From Promethearchaeum sp. (GTDB lineage: Archaea > Asgardarchaeota > Lokiarchaeia > Sigyniarchaeales > Promethearchaeaceae), in the NCBI GenBank assembly GCA_030611625.1, contig JAUWPK010000165.1, positions 1 through 7,826 of the forward strand: DNA of 7,826 bases, given 5' to 3'. The stretch's first letter is position 1; each line of letters starts with the position of its first letter. Shown in pieces: positions 1 through 4,996 of this stretch. The translations under genes were made by a program, and so were the position numbers. Below the pieces are notes generated by a model that did not search any database, had not been told where the DNA came from, and was given only the letters and a program-made list of their open reading frames with translations.

Positions 1-2
1 TA

Positions 3-563
3 CAAACTGGAAGTGTGATTTATATTTTAGATATCCTTCAACATGGCGGTGTTGATAAAGCAGGTCATCAATGGAATCCAATTGCTCAAATAGTGGAAGG
101 ATCTAAATTTCAATTATATGAAATAATTTTGAATAAATCAAAAATTGTGAATAGAAAATTGCAAGAAAAAATTATTGTAAGTGAAAATCAGAATGTTTTT
201 GATAGAATTCAAAGAAAAATTAAATATACTGAATTAACACCTACTTCAAGTTCAACACTAGATTTAGTAATCGGACAATATGTTAATGAAAATGAGCCCA
301 GATTTATTGATTTTATAAACAAATCTGGACCTATAACAATCAAAAGGCATTCCTTAGAAATTTTGCCTGGAATTGGGAAAAAATTGATGTGGGAAATAAT
401 AAATAATCGAGAAAAGCCACCTTTTGAGAGTTTTGATGATTTACACTCCAGAGTTCCTGGATTTAAGCCGGTTGAGACATTTACTAAAAGAATTATTGAG
501 GAAATTATGGATGATGAATTAAAACACTATTTATTTGTCAAACGATTTCGCAAGCGCTATTAA
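3..563 (+). CDS. DUF655 family HhH protein, 5' end outside window
   Basis: I recognise the archaeal DUF655 family by its N-terminal part (ILDILQHGG, then NPIAQIVE) and a C-terminal helix-hairpin-helix region centred on LPGIGKKLMWEI (residues 117-128 counted from the GTG at 15), followed by PPFESFDDL and a basic C-terminus ending KRFRKRY. HhH motifs bind nucleic-acid backbones without sequence specificity, so RNA or DNA binding is a fair inference; no biochemical role is established to my knowledge. The reading frame is open leftwards from the GTG to the window edge (Q-T-G-S-V-I-Y), and family members normally have a few residues before the YVLD-like strand, so I treat the GTG as an internal valine and the gene as 5'-truncated by the window by only a short stretch. 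It ends with tandem TAA TAA stops (561-566). The gene lies directly upstream of ksgA, its usual archaeal neighbour, which suggests a job in ribosome or RNA maturation. Confidence 0.85.
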   Translation, partial: QTGSVIYILDILQHGGVDKAGHQWNPIAQIVEGSKFQLYEIILNKSKIVNRKLQEKIIVSENQNVFDRIQRKIKYTELTPTSSSTLDLVIGQYVNENEPRFIDFINKSGPITIKRHSLEILPGIGKKLMWEIINNREKPPFESFDDLHSRVPGFKPVETFTKRIIEEIMDDELKHYLFVKRFRKRY

Positions 564-598
564 TAATATTTTCAAAAATTTTTTAATATCACAATTTT

Positions 599-602
599 GG
601 AG
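599..602 (+). promoter_or_regulatory. Shine-Dalgarno deciding the ksgA start
   Basis: A GGAG lies 9 nt before the GTG at 612. No Shine-Dalgarno-like sequence precedes the in-frame TTG at 597, and that TTG overlaps the GGAG itself. This favours GTG 612 as the true start. Confidence 0.55.
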
Positions 603-611
603 AACAATTCA

Positions 612-1580
612 GTGCCATTTTATTCCAAATCACAACTTTTGCCTAAATTAGAAGAATTGAATGTGCGTTTAGATAAAAAACGAGGGCAATGTTATCTAGT
701 TGATGAAAATATTGCTAATTATATCATCAAAGAAGTGGAAATTAATGAAAATAAGGATATTATATTGGAAATTGGTTCTGGTTTAGGGACTCTCTCTGAT
801 TCACTGGTTAGAAGTGGGAGGAGGGTTTATTTAATAGATAATGATGAAAAAATAACAAAATTCCTATATACTCATCTAAAGTCAAAGTATAACGTAAAAT
901 TAATTGATTTATCATCTGATTCGATTGATTTTGAGCAATTCTCGGATGTGAAAGTTATTATTATTAATGGAGATGCCATAAAAGTCCCATTTCCGGTAGT
1001 TACCAAAATCGTTGGAAATATCCCGTATCAAATCTCAGCACCTTTAATTTTTAAAATTATTGATTCATGGGATATAAATAAATTAAAAAAGTGCATTTTG
1101 ATGATTCAAGATGAATTTGCTAATAGACTAATTGCAAAAGTAAATTCCAAAAACTATTCTCGTATTAGCGCAGCTGTGGGGCTCTACCTTAACATTAAAA
1201 AAATTAAAATGGTTCCTTCTTCTTGTTTTTTCCCTAAACCTCGTGTTACTTCTGTAATTATTGAATTGACAGCAAAAAATTCTTTATCAAGTGATTCTCC
1301 CGAAAATATATTCCGAAAAGATTATTTGTCATTTTTAAGGGGAGTTTTCCCATTTAAGAACAAATCATTGCGAAATGCAATTTCATTTTTCTTAAAAAAT
1401 GATGAGAATGCTGCAAACCAATTTAAATATTTCAAAGAAATCATAAAAAACCCAGAATCATATCTTTTTATTAATAAAAAGCTTAGAAGATTTAGCCCCC
1501 AGCAACTTTTTAATATTATGCTCTATGGATCTACAGGAAAAAGTGACATACTACAGGAGTTTAAATTGGATGAGTTATGA
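612..1580 (+). CDS. ksgA: 16S rRNA (adenine-N6,N6)-dimethyltransferase KsgA/Dim1
   Basis: This enzyme dimethylates two adjacent adenosines in the terminal helix (h45) of small-subunit rRNA with S-adenosylmethionine, a late quality step of 30S assembly. Numbering from the upstream TTG at 597, the sequence shows the family entry motif GQCYLVDENI (about 31-40), SAM motif I LEIGSGLGTL (57-66), an acidic ribose-binding strand (VYLIDND), GDA (125-127), the catalytic NIPY motif (141-144) that holds the target adenine, and the PSSCFFPKPRVTSVII block (207-222). The helical C-terminal domain ends with LRRFSPQQLF. From the GTG at 612 the protein is 322 residues; the TTG at 597 would add five, but the GGAG at 599-602 supports the GTG. 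The gene sits 48 nt after DUF655 and overlaps the next methyltransferase, so one transcript is likely. All expected motifs are present and the identification is firm. Confidence 0.95.
   Translation: MPFYSKSQLLPKLEELNVRLDKKRGQCYLVDENIANYIIKEVEINENKDIILEIGSGLGTLSDSLVRSGRRVYLIDNDEKITKFLYTHLKSKYNVKLIDLSSDSIDFEQFSDVKVIIINGDAIKVPFPVVTKIVGNIPYQISAPLIFKIIDSWDINKLKKCILMIQDEFANRLIAKVNSKNYSRISAAVGLYLNIKKIKMVPSSCFFPKPRVTSVIIELTAKNSLSSDSPENIFRKDYLSFLRGVFPFKNKSLRNAISFFLKNDENAANQFKYFKEIIKNPESYLFINKKLRRFSPQQLFNIMLYGSTGKSDILQEFKLDEL
1555..1559 (+). promoter_or_regulatory. Shine-Dalgarno inside the end of ksgA for the hemK-like gene
   Basis: AGGAG lies 10 nt before the ATG at 1570, within the last ksgA codons. 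The alternative upstream ATG at 1525 has no such element. This sets the start of the downstream methyltransferase and implies translation linked to ksgA. Confidence 0.5.
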
Positions 1581-2268
1581 TTTTTCGAAATATGAAATTA
1601 TTAAATATTTTGGAATAAATATGGCAATTCCTGAACAAGTTTATTCTCCGCATGATGATACTGATTTAATTTCTGAGTTTATGCTTGAATGGATTAAAAA
1701 ATTTGATAGCACTAAAGAAAATTTAAGGTTAAAACCAATTCGAATTCTAGAAATTGGTTATGGTCCTGGTACAATTTCACTTCTTATTATTTCTCATTTA
1801 TTAAAAAATAAAGTAAATTTTTATCACGCTGGAACTGAGATTAGCCCATTAGCAGTGGAAACTGCGAATTATAATGCTAAATTAAACAAGCTCGAAAGTT
1901 TAGTTAACTTTTTGGACGGTAATCTTTTTGAACCTCTAAATACAAAGGAATTAAACAAACCTTATGATCTAATTCTTTTCAATCCTCCATATCTTCCAAG
2001 TGAACCTGATATAATTAATGAATCAAATCGACAATTAATAGATCTTGCATGGGATGGAGGATCCAGCGGAAATGAAGTGTTATTGGAGTTTTTAAATCAC
2101 CTTTCTCCATATCTTAGAAATAATGGAGAAATATTATTCATAACTTCCAGTTTAGTAAATAAAAAAGCTATAGAACAAGCTTTAGAAACTCAAAATATTC
2201 AAATTTTGGAACAAAAAACTAAACATGTCTTCTTTGAAGACATAATATTGTATCATTGCAAAAAGTAA
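1570..2268 (+). CDS. hemK: HemK/Mtq2-like protein N5-glutamine methyltransferase
   Basis: A class I SAM-dependent methyltransferase of the HemK/PrmC type, which in archaea and eukaryotes (Mtq2/HemK2) methylates the glutamine of the GGQ loop in release factor aRF1/eRF1. Numbering from the longer ATG at 1525, it shows the substrate-side VYSPHDDTDL segment (39-48, where relatives have VYEPAEDS), SAM motif I ILEIGYGPGT (74-83), an acidic strand end (TEIS), and the diagnostic NPPY (153-156), followed by WDGGSSGNEV. The N-terminal helical domain of bacterial PrmC is missing, matching the short archaeal form. I start it at ATG 1570 (232 residues) because AGGAG precedes it at a proper distance; starting at 1525 would add 15 residues and overlap ksgA by 56 nt instead of 11. 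The archaeal and eukaryotic enzyme usually needs the small zinc protein Trm112, which is not in this window. The exact substrate is inferred from the family. Confidence 0.85.
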   Translation: MSYDFSKYEIIKYFGINMAIPEQVYSPHDDTDLISEFMLEWIKKFDSTKENLRLKPIRILEIGYGPGTISLLIISHLLKNKVNFYHAGTEISPLAVETANYNAKLNKLESLVNFLDGNLFEPLNTKELNKPYDLILFNPPYLPSEPDIINESNRQLIDLAWDGGSSGNEVLLEFLNHLSPYLRNNGEILFITSSLVNKKAIEQALETQNIQILEQKTKHVFFEDIILYHCKK

Positions 2269-2311
2269 ATGTTTTTATTTCTTAAGAATAAAATAAAAAT
2301 GTGAAAATTGT
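2269..2311 (+). promoter_or_regulatory. AT-only inverted repeat between hemK and zinc-ribbon gene
   Basis: TTTTTATTT at 2272-2280 is perfectly matched by AAATAAAAA at 2291-2299 with a 10-nt spacer. The T-rich left arm could end the upstream transcript, and the A/T-rich right arm could serve as a TATA element for the gene at 2312. The base bias makes chance pairing likely, so this is weak. Confidence 0.25.
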
Positions 2312-2653
2312 ATGGTAAAATTACCTAAACATCTATTTTGTTCAAATTGTGGTACTATGCTTCCAAAAAATTTAATGAATTCATTAGTTTTAGGGGAAAT
2401 TGCTTACTGTGAAGGTTGTGGTCAAAAATTTCAACTTAAAATTACAAATGTCGAATCTGAAGCTAAGAGGACACCATTAATTGACTGGGAAAAAACTGGT
2501 GTAGATTTACAGCAAAATATGGAAAAACTCGGAAAAAATATTCAAAAGGTAACAAAAGTAGTTGTACGTAAAAGTATTAAGACCGCACAGAAAGTAGGAG
2601 AAGAAGTCAAAAAATTTGGAAAAGAAGTTAAAAAATTTATAGAAGAAGATTGA
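2312..2653 (+). CDS. Zinc-ribbon protein with amphipathic helical tail
   Basis: I do not recognise a named family. The 113-residue protein has two parts. Residues 8-44 form a zinc ribbon with two CxxC knuckles, C10/C13 and C33/C36, each followed by glycine (CSNCG, CEGCG), suited to binding one zinc ion. From about residue 58 to the end it is predicted by eye to be long charged amphipathic helix, rich in Lys, Glu and Val and without a transmembrane segment or signal peptide. The tail closes with two near-identical heptads, EVKKFGK (98-104) and EVKKFIE (105-111). Such a tail could form a coiled coil or lie on a membrane or nucleic acid. The gene is on the same strand as the methyltransferase operon 43 nt upstream, so it could be co-transcribed, and it converges with sufB. 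The cysteine spacing is not that of Trm112, so a partnership with the HemK-like enzyme is not supported by sequence. Confidence 0.75.
   Translation: MVKLPKHLFCSNCGTMLPKNLMNSLVLGEIAYCEGCGQKFQLKITNVESEAKRTPLIDWEKTGVDLQQNMEKLGKNIQKVTKVVVRKSIKTAQKVGEEVKKFGKEVKKFIEED
2603..2638 (+). repeat. 21-nt period duplication encoding two heptads
   Basis: The 15-mer at 2603-2617 (GAAGTCAAAAAATTT) recurs at 2624-2638 with one mismatch, exactly 21 nt apart. It encodes EVKKF twice in the tail of the zinc-ribbon protein. It looks like a small in-frame tandem duplication of one heptad. Confidence 0.6.
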
Positions 2654-2680
2654 AAGCTATTAAATAAAAATTAAATAATT
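2654..2680. terminator. AT-rich convergent gap, possible terminators
   Basis: Only 27 nt separate the stop of the zinc-ribbon gene (+) from the stop of sufB (-). Read on the minus strand the gap contains a T5 run flanked by other Ts, which could end the suf transcript in the archaeal poly-U manner. No clear hairpin is visible. Confidence 0.25.
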
Positions 2681-3892
2681 TCAACCCATTTCAGATTTTG
2701 ATACTATATCAATAATTTTTTTTGTCTCTTCCGCTAAACTGGGAGGTAGAGGGCTTGTATCAACATCTAAAAATCCACTCACAATTAAATTTATTGCCTC
2801 ATCTTCAGTTAAACCACGGCTCATCAGGTACTCAATGTGATCGTCGCTAATTTTACCTACCGATGCTTCATGGGTTAAAGTTACTTCTGGATTTTGAGCA
2901 ACTATAGCTGGAATGGAATCAACTCTGGCAGTTGGAGAAAGAAGTAATGCAGAACAATCAATATGGCCAGTTACATCCTTTCCATCCCCAATAATTTTCC
3001 CTCGTGCAATTACATGAGAATTATCCACAGCCAATACGCGCGAAATAATTTCTGCTTTGCTACCCTCTCCAATTAGGTGTGCAGTTGCTCCTATATCATA
3101 ATAACTCTCTCCTTTTGCGTATATTAAAGTCTGTCCAAAATATGAAGCATTTTTTCCAATAAGCTTAATTGAAGGATTGGTTTGGAGATTTTTAACTTCG
3201 GACATTACTACATAGAAATTGGAAAATTTTGCGTTCTCTTCAAGAATAATTCCTGTTCTAGGTCTAACTTTTGTGGTTTCAGTCCAATTATGAACCATCG
3301 TAAAGGATATTTTCGCATCTTTTTTAGCGTAAAATTCTGATACACCCAAATGAATTGCACTTTTTGCGCCAGTATGTGCAGTACATCCAGTTATTATATC
3401 TAATTGAGAGCCAGGTTCTGCTATTATTATATTGTGTACTACTTGTTTTAACCCAGGAAAAGGGGGGATAAAAAGACATGATTGTAATGGAAAAATTGTT
3501 TTTTGGCCAGCAAGAGCGTGAATAAAATATCCATCCGTAATCTCATTTATTGCAGCTTCAGTAGTAAATTTATCTTTATCTGAAGAAACTGCTTTCCAGA
3601 AATAGTCTTGTAAGTTTAGCTTTCCATCCGAACCATCATATATTTTTAATGCTTCTTTAAGGGGCATCAACTCTATGCCTTGAACTTTACTAACACATAA
3701 ATCAGGTTTATTTCCCGATTGAAGAAAAATCCCACTTTTATCAGAATCAACTTCAATTCCAACTTTTTTCATGGAATTTCTTAATTCATCTGGGATTTCT
3801 TGTTCTGATTTGTAAAATTTGCTGGTTTTTAAGTCTTCGATTTTATAATCGTTAAGATCTATATCATCGTCAGCTTTATCTTTATCTATCAT
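2681..3892 (-). CDS. sufB: SufB/SufD-family Fe-S cluster scaffold protein
   Basis: The protein (403 residues) is the scaffold half of the SufBC Fe-S cluster assembly complex: it holds the nascent cluster in the cytoplasm and is driven by the SufC ATPase. The N-terminal part has the archaeal SufB segment KKVGIEVDSDKSGIFLQ (about 42-58), then the parallel beta-helix core including IITGCTAHTGAKSAIHLGV (166-184) and MVHNW (199-203), and the C-terminal helices after LTHEASVGKI (339-348), where SufC docks. C313 in GHIDC and H341/E342 in THEA lie 28 residues apart, the spacing I recall for E. coli SufB Cys405 and His433/Glu434, residues needed for building the cluster; this alignment is from memory. 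The start overlaps the sufC stop by 4 nt (ATGA), so translation is coupled. Only one SufB/D paralogue is present, so it probably acts as a homodimer, as in the minimal two-gene SUF (SMS) systems of anaerobic archaea. Confidence 0.93.
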   Translation of the reverse strand: MIDKDKADDDIDLNDYKIEDLKTSKFYKSEQEIPDELRNSMKKVGIEVDSDKSGIFLQSGNKPDLCVSKVQGIELMPLKEALKIYDGSDGKLNLQDYFWKAVSSDKDKFTTEAAINEITDGYFIHALAGQKTIFPLQSCLFIPPFPGLKQVVHNIIIAEPGSQLDIITGCTAHTGAKSAIHLGVSEFYAKKDAKISFTMVHNWTETTKVRPRTGIILEENAKFSNFYVVMSEVKNLQTNPSIKLIGKNASYFGQTLIYAKGESYYDIGATAHLIGEGSKAEIISRVLAVDNSHVIARGKIIGDGKDVTGHIDCSALLLSPTARVDSIPAIVAQNPEVTLTHEASVGKISDDHIEYLMSRGLTEDEAINLIVSGFLDVDTSPLPPSLAEETKKIIDIVSKSEMG

Positions 3893-4725
3893 AATGTGAA
3901 ATCGACCTCTTCTAATTTTTCAGTGGAATCGATGCAAGAAATGCACTCTCTGCATTTTTCAAAGCCATTTTTCATTACTCCATTAATTATCTGCTTTGGA
4001 TTGCCAGAACAAAGAATTTTTCCATCCATTACAATATGTGCTCGAGTAATATGACCTAAAAATTTTAAAATATAACCTAAATGAGTTATAATTAATCCTG
4101 ATTTCTCTTGTTTTGAAGGAACTTTGTCCCTATCTAATAATTCCCGCATTATACTTGCAATAATCTCAACATTCTCAACATCAACACCGCTATCGGGCTC
4201 ATCAAACAAAAGAAATTCAGGTTGCATCACCATCATTTGTAATATTTCTGAACGTTTGATTTCACCACCACTAATGCCCGTATTTACATCACGTTCCAAA
4301 TAATCTTTTGAAAATTTCAGTCTTTGGGCTAAACTATCCATATATTCATCCAAATCTGAATCACAAGCATTTTCAGTTGTTTCCTTAGTAAACATATTAC
4401 GTTTTTGGTCACAGACTGTAAGCAGTTTTGAAAGTTTAACACCATTTATTTCTGGTGGATGTTGAAATAAAACACCAATTCCTTTTGAAACTCGTTCAGA
4501 AATTGATAAATTAGTTATGTCCTCTCCCTTGAAATAAATTTTTCCGCTTTCAACAACATACTTTTTAAACCCAAGAATACTTTTAATCAAAGTAGTTTTA
4601 CCTGCCCCATTGGGCCCTAAAAGGACATGAACTTCACCTTTATTAATATTGAGGTCGAAATCTTTAAGGATTTGATGGTTATCTACTCGTACAGTCAAAT
4701 TTTCAATGCGTAATATATTATTCAT
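3889..4725 (-). CDS. sufC: SufC Fe-S assembly ABC ATPase
   Basis: A soluble ABC-type ATPase that powers conformational change of the SufB scaffold during Fe-S cluster assembly. All nucleotide-binding motifs are intact: Walker A GPNGAGKTT (37-45), Q-loop FQHPPEI (87-93), ABC signature ISGGE (151-155), Walker B LLFDEPDSGVD (172-182) with catalytic E176, and the H-loop ITH with H215. There is no membrane domain, and ISGGE together with DEPDSGVDV is characteristic of SufC rather than transporter ATPases. At 278 residues it is longer than bacterial SufC (about 250): it has an acidic insertion around 115-130 and a C-terminal extension carrying three cysteines in the pattern CxxCxxC (C258, C261, C264), whose role is unknown to me. 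It is the first gene of a sufC-sufB operon with no desulfurase or SufD beside it. No clear Shine-Dalgarno precedes the ATG. Confidence 0.95.
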   Translation of the reverse strand: MNNILRIENLTVRVDNHQILKDFDLNINKGEVHVLLGPNGAGKTTLIKSILGFKKYVVESGKIYFKGEDITNLSISERVSKGIGVLFQHPPEINGVKLSKLLTVCDQKRNMFTKETTENACDSDLDEYMDSLAQRLKFSKDYLERDVNTGISGGEIKRSEILQMMVMQPEFLLFDEPDSGVDVENVEIIASIMRELLDRDKVPSKQEKSGLIITHLGYILKFLGHITRAHIVMDGKILCSGNPKQIINGVMKNGFEKCRECISCIDSTEKLEEVDFTL

Positions 4726-4881
4726 GAAGAATCATAATTTTTTTTTTGATATTACAATATTCATTCAAAATTATTTGATCAAAAATAAGTTATTGAATTG
4801 CTATTTAAATAAATAATTAAAAAATTTTTGTCGGTGTTATTTCTTATATACAGGATTTATATTATTACATTAGTAATTTTT

Positions 4882-4901
4882 CGTAAAAAAAATTATAAAT
4901 A
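4882..4901 (+). promoter_or_regulatory. Candidate BRE/TATA promoter of nrdJ
   Basis: TTATAAATA (4893-4901) is preceded by an A-rich, BRE-like segment starting CGTAAAA (4882-4892). This is the best archaeal TATA candidate in the intergenic region. It would place transcription start near 4922-4927 and give nrdJ a leader of about 70-75 nt. Confidence 0.45.
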
Positions 4902-4939
4902 CAACCCGCTTAGATTAAATACGTAAAAAGATTCTGAAC

Positions 4940-4958
4940 TTGTTCCCTTTTAGGACAA
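4940..4958 (+). other. Short hairpin in the predicted nrdJ leader
   Basis: TTGTTC (4940-4945) can pair with GGACAA (4953-4958) with one G-U wobble around a 7-nt loop. It lies between the predicted transcription start and the nrdJ ATG. At six pairs it may be chance. Confidence 0.25.
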
Positions 4959-4996
4959 TATTCGGATAAAATCAAAACAAAACAAAGATGAAATAA

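Larger units (their letters stand above)
4726..4996. promoter_or_regulatory. Divergent intergenic region, sufC / nrdJ
   Basis: This 271-bp stretch has no gene I can support. It must hold the promoters of the suf operon (leftward) and nrdJ (rightward). Visible elements are a T10 run (4738-4747), a small palindrome ATATT-AC-AATAT (4749-4760) 24-35 nt upstream of the sufC start, an imperfect ATTAC-ATTA-GTAAT inverted repeat (4864-4877), a TATA-like element, and a short hairpin in the nrdJ leader. I found no tRNA and no cobalamin riboswitch-like core. Confidence 0.6.

Noticed and set aside
574..584. AAAAATTTTT palindrome between DUF655 and ksgA
   Set aside because: A plain AT-run palindrome expected by chance at this base composition; no TATA or terminator feature accompanies it convincingly.
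2312..2653. Zinc-ribbon protein as Trm112, the partner of HemK2/Mtq2
   Set aside because: It has two CxxC knuckles close together in an N-terminal ribbon and a long helical tail. Archaeal Trm112 has a different cysteine arrangement and ends in a conserved hydrophobic segment that is absent here. Adjacency alone is not enough.
4882..4958. Possible tRNA or small RNA in the nrdJ upstream region
   Set aside because: No cloverleaf, T-loop GTTCRANNC or paired box C/D elements can be found.
4726..4996. Cobalamin riboswitch before the B12-dependent reductase
   Set aside because: I see no B12-box-like core (GCCACTG type) or GC-rich paired elements in this AT-rich leader, and such riboswitches are rare in archaea.
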